DNA from: Hanleya hanleyi
Lineage: Eukaryota; Mollusca; Polyplacophora; Lepidopleurida; Hanleyidae
Assembly (NCBI GenBank): GCA_036873755.1
Contig: JAVTVY010051535.1
Span: forward strand, 124,001-188,000
Length of the DNA: 64,000 nt
Direction: 5' to 3'
The position numbers and the translations under genes were made by a program. Below, piece by piece: positions 32,795-45,097 of this stretch. The notes under the pieces are model-generated. The model ran no database searches and was not told the origin of the DNA. It saw only the letters and a program-made list of their open reading frames with translations. Within the stretch, counting starts at the first letter, position 1. The number at the start of each line of letters is the position of its first letter.

Positions 32795-34650
32795 GTCCTT
32801 CCCCAACTCACCCCACCATAACTCAGATGGACCCCTCCCAAACTCAACCCTCCATAACCCAAAGGAACCCCTCCTAAACTCACTCCACCATAACTCAGAG
32901 AAACTCCTTCCAAACTCACCCACCATAACTCAGAGGAACCCCTCCCAAACTCACTCTACCATAACCCGGAGGAACTCCTCCCAAACTCGCTCCACCATAA
33001 CCCAGAGGAACCCCTCCCAAACTCACCCCATCATAACCCAGAGGAACCCCTCCCAAACTCACCCCACTAAACCCCAGAGGAACCCCTCTCAAACTCACTC
33101 CACCATAAGCCTGAGTAACCACCCTACCATAACTCAGAGGAACCCCTCCCAAACTCACCCCACCATAACCCAGAGGAACCCCTCCCAAACTCATTCCACC
33201 ATAACCCGGAGGAACCCCTCCCAAACTCACCCCAACAGTACCCAGAGGAACCCGCCCCTCCAAACTCACCCCACTATAACCCAGAGGAACCCCTCCCAAA
33301 CTCACCCCTCCATAACCCGGAGGAACCCCTCCCAAACTTCACCATAACCCAGAGGAACCCCTCCCAAACTCACCCCTCCATAACCCGGAGGAACCCCTCC
33401 CAAACTTCACCATAACCCAGAGGAACCCCTCCCAAACTCACCCCTCCATAACCCAGAGGAACCCTCCCAAACTCACCCCACCATAGCAGGGAACCTCCCA
33501 AACTCACTCCACCATAATCCAGAGGAACCCCTCCCAAACTCCCCACCATAACAGAGGAACCCCTCCCAACCTCACTCCACCATAACCCAGAGGTACTCCT
33601 CCCAAACTCACTCCACCATAACCCAGAGGAACCCCTCCCAAACTCACTCCCTAACCCAGATGAACCCCTCCCAAACTCACCCCACCATAACCCAGAGGAA
33701 CCCTCCCAAACTCACTCCACCATAACTCCGAGGGAACCGCCTCCCAGACTCACCCCACCTTAACCCAGAGGAAACCCTTCCAAACTCACCCCACCATAAC
33801 CCAGAGAAACCCCTCTCAAACTCACTCCACCATAACCCAGAGGAACCCCTCCCAAACTCACCCCACCATTACCCAGAGGAACCCTCCCAAACTCACTCCA
33901 CCGTAACCCAGAGGAACCCCTCCCAAACTCACTCCACCATAAACCCAGAGGAACCCCTCCCAAACTCACCCCACCATAACCCAGAGGAACCCTCCCAAAC
34001 TCACCCCACCATAACCCAGAAACCCCTCCCAAACTCACCCCACCATAACCGGGAACTCCTCCCAACTCATCCACCATAACCCAGAGGAACCCTCCCAAAC
34101 TCACTCCACCATAACCCAGAGGAACCCCTCCCCAAACTCACCCCACCATAACCCAGAGGAACCCTCCCAAACTCACGCCATCATAACCCAGAGGAACTCC
34201 TCCCAAACTCACCCCCCCATAACCTAGAGGAACCCCTCCCAAACTCACTTCACCATAACCCAGAGGGACCCCTCCCAAACTCACCCCACCATAACCCAGA
34301 GGAACCCCTCCCAAACTCACTCCACCATAACCCAGAGAAACCCCTCCCAAACTCACCCCACCATAACCCAGAGGAACCCCTTCCAAACTCACTCCACCAT
34401 AAACCAGAGAACCCTCCCTCCCAACTCACCCCACCATAACTCAGAGAAACTCATCCCAAACTCACCCCTCCATAACTCAGAGAAACTCATCCCAAACTCA
34501 TCCCTCCATAACTCAGAGAAACTCATCCCAAACTCACTCCATTATTTCCCAGAGAAATGCCTACAAAACTCACCCCACCATTACCCAAGCCTTCCCAAAT
34601 TCACCCCACCATAATCATAAAAAAAACCTTCCAAACTCACTGCACTCGAA
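32795..34650 (+). repeat. Minisatellite, 36-bp unit, about 50 copies
   Basis: The unit is close to CCATAACCCAGAGGAACCCC followed by TCCCAAACTCACCC(C/T)A. Because 36 bp is 12 codons, long frames open on both strands where units are unmutated: a 12-residue TQRNPSQTHP-type repeat on plus and a GYGGVSLGGVPL repeat on minus. Indels of 1-10 bp break the phase repeatedly, especially in 33340-33760, which argues against a coding role. The strand asymmetry (C-rich plus strand) is strong. Confidence 0.9.
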
Positions 34651-34845
34651 CTTCTGAATGCTCCATTTTCTGTGTCATGGTGGAATTGTTTGCATTGCAT
34701 TGGAATTTGCAGCAAACTACTAATCAATATCAGATTATTTGTTGCACTTCAAAATGGTAATGAAAGAGAAGCATGTAGGTGATCTGTTTGGGAATAGTAA
34801 GATAGTAAGTAGTTCAGTTGAACATGTGTTTATTCATTGTTGCAG

Positions 34846-35034
34846 GTCCAACAGCATTGGCTGGGGCTGAATTACACACGAGAGGGTGTGGCCGGTAATG
34901 ACGTGAGCAGAACAAATGTGCCAGATATAAGAGTGGCCTATCGTTACGAGACACTGGTGGAAGAATTGCGCGCCATTTGTCGTGGAGCTCAAGTATTGAA
35001 TACACCAAGTCCTTACAAGGATACAAAGTTTTAA
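34846..35034 (+). CDS. 3'-terminal coding exon of an unidentified gene
   Basis: The exon follows a polypyrimidine tract and acceptor (TTTATTCATTGTTGCAG) and runs 62 codons to TAA at 35032-35034. The product has a well-behaved composition with [10 protein letters not shown] near its start, [20 protein letters not shown] in the middle and a C-terminus [12 protein letters not shown] do not recognise the family. Upstream exons should lie on the plus strand to the left, but the minisatellite and arrays intervene and I could not find them. It stands out from the surrounding repeats by its clean splice site and sensible codon use. Confidence 0.5.
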   Translation, partial: VQQHWLGLNYTREGVAGNDVSRTNVPDIRVAYRYETLVEELRAICRGAQVLNTPSPYKDTKF

Positions 35035-36502
35035 GTGGAGATTTCAGCAGTTTAGTAACAATGGTATTGACCGACTGACCAGTGGGAATGGACGCATAGG
35101 CTTACCTCAATGAACTATGAACATGTGCTTTATGATTTGCAATTCTATTTAACCAAAGGCCTTGACTGTAAATATTGTTCAGTGAAGGGATACCGAATTG
35201 CCCAGTTGAACCGGTACCATAATATATATGTGGTTTCAGTAATGCATGAAATAAGATTCGATTGAGTGTGTACAGGTGCATGGACAAGGTGAATGTGCGA
35301 TTATGGGAACATCTTTGTTACTGTGTGCGAGTGTCACTGTATGGAATATATACATTACTATGTGCGAGTATGGGAATGTGTATGTTACTGGTTAGCCAGT
35401 ATGGGAACATATACATTGCTATGTGCAAGTATGGGAACTTGTATGTTACTGGTTGGCCAGTATTTTCGATACGATACAAGAAATTAGTTTTTGATAGAAG
35501 TCATTAATGAAAAACTGTTATGTATATGTATTTGTCCTAATTATTCAGACAGCAAAACTGAAATTCAGGCATTTGTGGAGAGAAATTTTGTGAGCATTCT
35601 ACAAATTTCACAAGCTATCTTTTCAGTTCTTGGGTTAATAACATTATCCTTGCCACAGTATTTAGCCTCAGTTGACATAAACATGTATTTATCTTCTTTC
35701 TAAGTCTAAAAATGCTGTTCGAAAAATTAGAGGAATTAGAATAGATTATTATTCTTATTGTCTTAAAGAAATGATACGGAGACTGCAGATCTACATAGCC
35801 CAAAAGTTATTGTTCAAAGGGGCTGTGGTTTTGCCCTCCCCTCTCCCCCCACCATTAACTTCACGCACCCCACACTAATGTTCATATCCCCCCCCCCACC
35901 CTCCCTTTAAGTAATACCCACTCTCCCAATTCCATACACGCATTCAGAAACATTCCCTGAGCAAAGTGGTCATTTATCAAAGCGCCTGGTAGTTGCCCTT
36001 AACCTTGCATTTTCACATGTTACTCGCATGAACTAGTCTTGGCTCCACAGGAGAGGCAATGACATATAGCCAGGCTTGATTTCTGACTGGTAACACTGTC
36101 TCAATAGGGTAACCTTACAATGTGTCTAATGTCTTTCATTATCCCAGTTTAGTTTCCAGGGGCACCTTTACTTCTCTCATACGGTACTGAGTAACCTTGA
36201 CTCCCATCTTGAAGTTTTACCAAGCTTTGTCTGACCCTTTACTTAATATTGTCAGTTATGTACAGAGATATCGGAGCTTTGTATAACACACCGGTGAAGG
36301 TTAACCCCATTCCTTCTATAAAGATAGATATATGGTCAACCGTGTATAATTCAATCACTTGAACTGTATTTCCTGAACCATTAATAGCCGAGCGATCAAA
36401 TTTTCAAATTTATCAGAACAAAAAGTTGATGCGATAGTACATACATGGGACCTAATATCCCACATTTAGGTGAGCAATTTATTAGAGTAACTGATCACAT
36501 GG
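35035..36502 (+). other. Sequence downstream of the terminal exon, likely 3' UTR then intergenic
   Basis: Contains a two-unit tandem repeat at about 35303-35465 (units with TATGGGAACATATACATT and TGTATGTTACTGGTTAGCCAG) and a C-rich stretch at about 35830-35930. No further exon recognised. Confidence 0.5.
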
Positions 36503-37050
36503 CAGTGTGACTAACGTCACAGGACCTACGAAGTAGGGTTTGATATTGACTTCTGCAATATTTTATAACAAGTCATGGTTATATTTAGACAGGGATACTT
36601 CAATCTTCTACAAAGCCCAGAGGACAAGAAAACTTATATTATCGAATTAAACTGCTTAGAAATATATACAAGGTATATTAATGTATACCGACTACTTCTG
36701 TGTCCTTCTATTACGGCCAGAACGTTCAATAGAAATTTTGGAACTCGGAGAGTAACCGACGTGCACTGAACTCTGGGAAATACCCCCCGCCCCAAGTTGA
36801 AATCCTGGCTATATTAAGATGGGCACAGCCCAAGTCAGAATCACCAGTGATTTCTCCACCTAAGTAGGTCAAATTTTCATCAAAAGTAGGTCAGCTCAGA
36901 ACTTGCTGGTAAGTCCCCTAATGCACGTTCATGCCAAAAATCAAGGTTCTAATGTCAATGGTTCTCCTTATTTTGCCGACGAAAGGATTCGGATGGACTC
37001 ACTCACTCATTACTGAACAATTTGCAAATGAGAGCCAACTTCTTAGGAAT
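36503..37050 (+). repeat. Repeat family M1, copy with about 200-bp internal insertion
   Basis: Starts CAGTGTGACTAACGTCACAG and ends CTTCTTAGGAAT, matching 51235-51544 on both sides. Positions about 36541-36745 have no counterpart in that copy and are an insertion or a longer variant. CCTACGAAGTAGGG near the left end is complementary to the right end of the copy at position 1. Confidence 0.75.
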
Positions 37051-37698
37051 AATTTGTGGTAAATTCTGGGCATAATTGAATATTAATAGGGTAAAATATA
37101 GCCAAATATTCAACTGACTAGCTGCTTTGATATTGTTAGTACCTGCATGAATCTATTCAAATTTACTCTATATTTATATCTATTATTTACATGGATATAA
37201 TTATTATAATTAATCTTACAGATTATTGATGTTTTCTTCATTGGTATAGCTATTCCATTATTTTGCTATTTTTTAAGTTAATCTTTATTTTGCTGCAAAG
37301 CTCGCTGAGACGCATAATATATAAATATGAAAATATTTATTGATATATTTTGTTTATTTAACATGCTGTGTTTTATATGTTATATGATTTGGTAGACCTA
37401 ATCCAGCTACCATTCTATATCATTTGTGAAGCTTCAGCCATAGATGAGTTTCCAACTAGTCATAGTTAGAGTTATTTGCCCTTACCCACAAGATGGCACC
37501 ACATGCTATTTTGCGCATACTAGTGTTGATAATACAATTGTATGCATCATCGTAGTATCGTGGTGTCATGAAATTACTAGTGTGACATTCCCTTCACTAA
37601 ATCACAATGTTCTAATCATTTAATGATGCAACAATCATGTAATCAGTCTAATTTGCTTGACCTTAATGGTGGCGCCACCTAGTGGTTATGGATAAATA
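37051..37698. other. AT-rich intergenic sequence
   Basis: No gene or repeat boundary recognised; strongly AT-rich between about 37140 and 37390. Confidence 0.5.
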
Positions 37699-37943
37699 CG
37701 GTAAATCCTCTAATAACTCAATCACCCTATTAAAATTTAAATCACTTCCAATTTTATGGACAAAATCCAATTAGACATTCTAATAAAGCTGATCACCTTT
37801 TAAAATTATTAAAATGAAGAAATACTGGATTATTTGTTATTTTGACCATGTGGTCAACTTCCTGTTCTAATAAATTTGACCACCCCCTTGTTTTATGGTG
37901 GGAAATTTCACTTCCTGTGATTGAATTATTAAAGATTTGACCT
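37699..37943. mobile_element. MITE family M2 (Tc1/mariner-like), copy 1
   Basis: The left end CGGTAAATCCTCTAATAACT is preceded by TA. The right end is degenerate (TTCCTGTGATTGAATTATTA), but the subterminal block is the one shared with the other M2 copies. No protein encoded. Confidence 0.6.
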
Positions 37944-40900
37944 TACTCTTACTTTGACTGTTTGAAGGCTTCCCTATTGTACAAATGTGATCTGAATATG
38001 TATAAGTATTCACTGGTCAATGTCTCGTTTGTCCTCGAGATAATTGGTCACTCGGAGCACAATATTCAAAGCCATGTGATAGCTGTCGAAAGCATAATCA
38101 AGGCCATTATTGTTGTGATAGGACAAACTGGACATGTGGTAACAGATCTACGATGTATTATATCTAGGTACAGGTAGGTCTCTGTCACCCTGTTACAGTT
38201 TATTGTTGTATGTGATAAAAAACAATGGTGTGTATAGAACGAATAAAAAATAAAACCTGTTAACGCAAGTCTGGAGTTGGGCTTTTTCAATGAAAATCTC
38301 CCATTATCGATCTCTGTGACTGTTGCTGAATCAGATTGAGGGAACTAACTCTCTAAAACGGAGGAAAAACAGCTCATTTGCTTAATAACTTTTGACTTGT
38401 TCATCATAATGCTCGAAAATCTTCAGGCGACTTAGCTTATATATGATCACATATTGTAACAGTGGTTTTCCAGTAAAAGTGTGCAGTCTAATTGAGAACA
38501 AAACATGTCATCTATTATTATGCAAATTAGATAGACAACAATTTGTTTTTTCAATACCATCCGATGCAGATATATATGTCCATGGTCACCTGTGGAGGTT
38601 GTCTCCTCAATCGATATATTCTTGAATTTATTGGACAAAAACGACATTTTTTACCTCAATTTTGGAGAGGTGGGTTTCTTTAACCTGCTGAAGTAGATGG
38701 AGGGAGGCTAAATTTTCCGCTCAATCATGACCAGAATAGACCTAGCAGAATTTTTAGTTGGGTTCCGAGTTGAAAGTTATTCCCATCCTGTTAAAATTAT
38801 AGCATTACCATACAGACACCAATACTGTTTGTGTGTCATAACTTTTGATTAGCTAGGGTTATCCCACTTCATCGCGAATGCTAGAAGGTAGATGTGTGCG
38901 AAATTACAAAGTAGAATCTGAGTGTATGGGTTATGCAGTGGAGGTCCAGGTCACTGTGGCACAAAAATCTTGAAATCATTGATAATGGTGATCTGTATCG
39001 TTCAGTAACTATGATCAAGTTTGAAGTATACCTGAAGCAAAGAAAGCCTACAGGCATTGCTTTGTTGGTGGTCTGTGCAACGTACATTTCAGTTTCCGGT
39101 TATGAATTGGTATCAAACTTTAGGGTTTTACCCCTCGGCACATCAGGATTTGGGAGTCTCATCTGGACCATCCATCAACAATTTCTTGTCTGGATATCTC
39201 GGTTACTGTTGGAACTATTGCTATTTGAAACTTACATGGAAGATGCTTGGTACCTTGCAGATGTGCTGGTCAGATTTTTTTAAAAAGGCTCTGATGGTTT
39301 TCCAGAGTTATGGCTCTTTTATCCGGTCAGTCAATAATTTCTTACGTACCTCATTTATTTATTTGGACAATTTGGAAATTTGCATGGACCTTGTTGATGT
39401 GCACCGTCTGGTAGTTTACCAGTTTTGATGATATTCCATAAGTTATGTCCCTTTATGCTACCAGTCCATTTCTTGGTTACCATACTAACTGATGCTTGTA
39501 TTGAAGTTAATAGATCTGCTCAGGATAGCAGTGGCAGGTGCATCGATGTGGGACTCCTCGCACGATTTATCAGTTCACTAATCTGGTTGCTTTCAGCATG
39601 GGGTGATTTTTCGACTATTGATAATCAGTGTATATATGGTAAATTTGGGTCAAATTATGCTCTAAAATACTTACGATTTTGACAATTTCAGGTTGACAAT
39701 GATCCAGTTATCGATTACATATATTTCCAATGCTGATTTCTAGGAATGCTTATCACCATTTAGTTCTAGAATGGTCAGGCTTACAAGCCTATTCAATAAT
39801 AATGATCATACTGGTCTTATTTTAAAGGGCGCCACTTCTCCTTGAATATGTGGGTACATTGTCTCCTGATCTCGACTGGGATTGTTTTTCAAGCCGATCC
39901 ACCTACGGTAGCGCCACCTGGGAGCCAAGTAAAAATTTCTTTCAGGACGAATTTCTTTTGTGAGTAGGCCTACCTTGCAACAGGATCTCACTAATCAAGA
40001 TCGATTCCATACCAGGGACCGAACGTTAAGCTTCCGAGCGGAGTCAATATTTTCAACGTCGGGAGACTTCAACTGCTCGGGTTTTCATTATGAATTATCA
40101 GGTTATCAGCAACAACGAAATGATGACAAATGTGACGAGAATTCAAGTTGAAATTTCATTTGCACTGGTTTATTTTCCACAGTAAAAATGACACGACATA
40201 CATCGAACAGTTACACAATACACTCTTCCTTGCTATCATTTATGACCAAACATCAAATATATTATGTTAATCGTGTGGAAGTAGTTATCAGGCCGCAGAC
40301 AGAATATTATATATATTACACATTCACAATGAATACGAAATGACTTCTTCCAACCAGAAACATTATATACACAATTAAAACTCGATTCCTCCAGCAGGTG
40401 TAGCATATATATATATTACAATTTACTCTTCGTGATGGCAATGAGAAAATAACAAAATACTGCATGGAGTAGCTTTAAAAAGAAGACATCATATATAAAT
40501 GTGGGTCAATATTTGAATAAAACCCCTGTAAATCTATTATTGGATATGCCAGCTCCTCGTACGGAATTTGAACACACTTAAAATCAATCTGATTGCATCA
40601 TTTGTCTGCATGGTTCGAACTAGCATCTTGTACCTTAACGCTATGGAGTCTACATATATGCCCACAGTTCGCAAACAGATCTGTTCCCACCAGCGTTTAC
40701 CGCAATATACCACTCTAATCAAATATCATCCTTATCTGCTAGTGTAAAATGCAAGATGCTTTGGGAGTTCCTCGAACAAAAAAAGCACCGCTAAACCTCC
40801 CAATCTGTTTGGTTTGAGACTATTTTGTAGTCTTGAACTCAAACAGTAAAGGCGGATTTCTCAGTCAGAGTTTTGATCAGGGCTTCACAAATATTTCTGG

Positions 40901-41220
40901 ATATTACACCTGTGCATAAAAAAAGAAGTTCAAAAAGAGCAGAATATAGTGGTTAAAGCCGATCGGAACAGATGTGTTTGTGCAGGCATATATGCCGGCC
41001 CCGTCAGCATGAAGTATGAGATGCTATCTTAAAGCTGGTTAGATTTGGCTCCAGTTATTGTATTATGCCGGAACCGGGATATACCCCATTGAAATTAAAT
41101 GGGAGGCTTGCACAGTAAGATCAGATGGTAAACCAGAAGTGCTAGTTCTCTCAGTTGATTGGGTGTAGCTGCACTAAAATCGATCGACCGAAAGCGACAA
41201 TCACAGAATCTGATTGGATA
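37944..41220. other. Intergenic sequence, no gene recognised
   Basis: Overlapping plus-strand frames at 38933-39682 lack motifs and consistent composition. Positions about 40025-40095 share a short repeat with 32028-32100. Short (AT)n stretches occur near 40310 and 40410. Confidence 0.5.
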
Positions 41221-41418
41221 CAGTAATTCCCCTAATAATTCAATCACAGGAAGTTCACATTTCAACTCTGTTATTCAAACACAGAGAAATGAAAACATTC
41301 CCATTCTTCATTCAAATTGACAAAATTTAACACTTGTGGCTGGTGCCATCAAGAATATTTCCAGATTTAAGCCACATTTACTGCAATTCTGGTGATCAAA
41401 TTATTAGGGGAATTACTG
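41221..41418. mobile_element. MITE family M2 (Tc1/mariner-like), copy 2
   Basis: The ends CAGTAATTCCCCTAATAATT and AATTATTAGGGGAATTACTG are inverted repeats, each flanked by TA (41219-41220 and 41419-41420). Length 198 bp; noncoding. Confidence 0.8.
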
Positions 41419-43530
41419 TAGTTGGTATTTTGCAAGTTCCCCCATCGGGAACTTTACGGTTTTGTTTGAAGCAGGTACAATGTTTCTCTGCTGAACTGAT
41501 TATTCTCTTGTTAGTAATAGGACTGGGTTCATATCCAGGTACCAAATGGACAGATTAAACCGTACCAAAATAATAATACTGCATATGTCATCAAGCCAGT
41601 GGTTATAGATATTACGCGTATTTACCTGAAAATTCGGACAGCAAGACTTATGATACATAAAGGAGAATGTAGAGGGGCCAATGTACAATGAACAGTTAAT
41701 TTATGGCTAAGTTAAAAAATAAATGATACGGTACTGGTATTAAACATTTTCATTTCTCTTTTCATTTCTCGCACACTGATTTAAATTGAAAATTTGAAAG
41801 AAATGTTGCTAAGAAATTTGGCTCGGTGAGCTGGCGAGGAATAAAGTCACAGGGGCTTCAGATGTGGCTGAATCTCCGTACTGGTAATAGGCATTAAAAA
41901 GTTCTAGGTAAATATTTAGAGATATTTAACCGGACACGACACATGCAAAGAACTATATGATAATTGCCAAATATGAATGATACGAATGTAGTTTAGTTTA
42001 CAAGGACTAGTCCTCCATTCAACATCTGTAGTTTTAGGTGGGTTAAGTACTTGTACCTGTGAAGGACTTACTACAGACTTTATGTTTGTCTAAACTGTTC
42101 TCCAATACATACACACTACCATGAATACATCAAACAGTGACAGGTTTGTAGGCAAAAATGCCATGAGATAAATCTACCTATTTAATTTGAAAATTTTGCT
42201 ATTGGGAAATCATTAGTTTCAGGTGATTATTCTCATACTGATAAGAGGTTTTACCTCCTGCTATCAGGGTAACCCCGGATTCAGTATACATCCTAAAAAA
42301 AATGATTTGCATATACAATCTGTCTTTAACAATTCTGATGGACACCAAATGTTATTATTTTTTGTCCTTAATAATAATTGGTATGGCAGGGTAGAAAATG
42401 TTCATTGGTGATTTGCAAAGTCGCTTGTATGCCAGGTTTTCAGGGCACTGCACACTGATAGTGAGAGAATGAAACCTCTGATGTTATGAGAATGATGTTT
42501 TCCAATAAAATATGGGGTTTGATTCATGCTTGCCAACTTGCTGATAAGAATAGGACTTGTATGAAGGTGGGTGACACAGGAAACCGGTGGCTACCCCATC
42601 ACGATAGCCCAGCATTGTACTATATACAATATTTACTTAACTTAAAAACATAAAAATATTATCCAACATATGCCTGTCATTTTATTGCACTATTAAAAGT
42701 TCACCAACCGTTGTGTCCAGTGAACCAAACAAGGATATTCTGTGCACTAATTTACATCTATTGATCGGCCCTATATAATTTATACCTCGTGACAAGGACT
42801 GTTGAGAGCTCATATAAGTCTTATCAAAATCAGATGAACTGTTGCACAGGGCATAAAAATTCAAAGTGTATGCACTTATATATATAATATATACACAAAC
42901 TTGTTGGGCACCATTCAATGCAATACTACTTTAAATTGCGATACTTACAAAAATGTTCATACTTAAAAAAATTCTGAGGGTTTCACCATTGGCAGCTGTG
43001 CAGTAATTAGTGAACCAGACATCGCACAACCAGGAAAATTCTTCCACGATACTCCAAACACAATTTTGCTAGTTTCAGGTGTTTAGTATGTTCTGTATTA
43101 AAACTACCATACCGGTATCTTGGGTATTTAAAATTTTCATAGCTGCCTAACCACGATAACAACCCTTCAGAGTCTCAACCATGCCACAAACATTAAGCCT
43201 GGACCATACCAAATATATATACAGCCATCTCGCATCACCAGATGAAATGATTGACAAGCTTGGCACATCATACAATAGCATCCAGCATTCATCAGCTTAT
43301 ATTACACACACACATAGCATTGGGAATCGCCATTGTACCACAAATAACAGAATCACACAGCTGTATGTAAATTGACCGAAATTAATTCAGATCTTCCTCA
43401 GGTATGATCCAAATATCACAACATTCCCTCAATTGATCTTAAAATATTGTGATGACAGAATCATGCCACAGATCTCAACCATTCAGTGGAGTGTCATCAT
43501 TCAAACAGGCATTTGAATCACTACCTTAAG
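41419..43530. other. Intergenic sequence, no gene recognised
   Basis: Only short frames without motifs. A minus-strand AATAAA (TTTATT at about 42679) is a possible distal poly(A) signal for the RhoGAP gene, but it lies over 2 kb from the stop codon. Confidence 0.4.
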
Positions 43531-44026
43531 GTGTTGTTGTTACAGTGTATTTTGGAAAATGCTGAAAAGTGATTGGCCGAGGATAATGTCATTGCATGTG
43601 CCGTGCAATTAGTTCCTGGACTTGTGTGAACGTTAGATGCTGGGAGTGCAAGCATGAAACACGACAATCTCACGTTCGGCTATTTCCGTATTGGCGACCC
43701 GTTTTCGCAGCTAAAGTGAGTTCTGGGGCAATATGCTGTTGTTTAAAATGGTTAGAAATTAATCGCCTATGTCAATATTTGTATGGTAACCTTTCTATTT
43801 CTGTATTTTGCAGGATCTTATTCCATATTGTGTATAATTAACGCCAACCAAAATTGACACAGCCTTTTGTTACACTTTTCATTTTATTGTCGTGTCATGG
43901 ATGCACAATCGGTATTTAACATTTACTCAATTCCAGGAACTAAATCCACCATACCTGAAAATTGTCGTTATCTTCAGGCACACGTTTTTCAGCATTTTCC
44001 AAAATACACTGTAACAACAACAACAC
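43531..44026. mobile_element. Foldback or MITE-like element with about 40-bp inverted ends
   Basis: The left arm (43531-43571, containing GTTACAGTGTATTTTGG) is nearly the exact reverse complement of the right arm (43987-44026, containing CCAAAATACACTGTAAC), apart from one GTT unit. About 415 bp lie between, without a gene. A minus-strand AATAAA (43883-43888) lies inside and could serve the RhoGAP gene. No target duplication identified. Confidence 0.65.
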
Positions 44027-45097
44027 TCCGTTCACTAAGGCCTTAACAATGCTACATATATTTGAACTACTACTGGCTTATTTATCAGATCTCATCAGAT
44101 TCTATAATCAATATTTGTATGTACATGGACCTGTAATTGGATCCTATAGGCCAGGTGACGAGATGGTGAGATGATATCCATATGTCAGATGTTATCATGT
44201 TGACAGGATGAAGAAGTTAGAGTAGATCTCTATGGTCTAGCCGAGATACAGAACTCCTGGTGACTATATGATCTATCTTCAGCTCACAGGCAGATCTGTT
44301 TAATATAAATCGGTGAATAGACACCATGTTATGGCAAGAAAGCAATCCCTACTGCAGCACTAACTTAAAATTATTATCAATATGGGTAAAAGTTCACCAT
44401 GTCAATTCTGCATGAAGCAGTAACTCATTGTCTAGATTCATTCTGACAGTGGTAAGCCATGCACTGATCAAGAGTCTTTCTTTTTTTGTCAGTTTTTACC
44501 CAACTGTCATCAAATTATGAGATCCATCCCCAGAAGAAGGTGAGGGGGGGGGGGACCAGGTTTTTTCTAACCAGTATCCCCACCACTGATAGAAGGAACA
44601 AGGAAAACTGAGTGACTGAACAGTCAGATGTTGTTAACTATTATAATGATCTCCCTATGTTGACCGACCAGCCAGTATTGCACTTAATTCAGAATTCTTA
44701 TTACAAAATGCTCGGGTGGGGAGAGATTTCTTCCAGACAATTCTCTGGGAGACCCAATGATGAGATAGGTTAATACAACCATTTGAACCATACCCCACTT
44801 TTACTCACTAAAAATAACATATATGATACATGCATAGACACTAGCACTCACGCAATGTTCTCTATAGGAACTTGCATGCACATATATACATATGTAGAAG
44901 ATGAATTGTTCACTTAAACGAAGGCTTGAACCTGGGTATATACTGACCAAGTTGGGTACAGTTTCATCAATGTTAAATTCTCAGATCTAAAATACGATCG
45001 TGTAAACCAGAGCTCGTGTTGACTGAATACAGCACCATATAGTTCCAATCAATGTTCACATATTGGCACAGCTATAGAATTCCATAATATTATGTCA
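44027..45097 (-). other. Probable 3' UTR and downstream flank of the RhoGAP gene
   Basis: Immediately downstream (minus strand) of the stop at 45098-45100. No AATAAA hexamer was spotted here; the closest I noted is inside the foldback element at 43883-43888. A G run occurs near 44545-44554. Confidence 0.4.

Noticed and set aside
32793..33347. Long frames on both strands over the minisatellite
   Set aside because: They follow from a 36-bp unit without stops; indels break them and no start or splice context supports them.
38933..39682. Overlapping plus-strand frames as a possible gene
   Set aside because: Three frames compete, none has a motif, and no splice sites join them convincingly.
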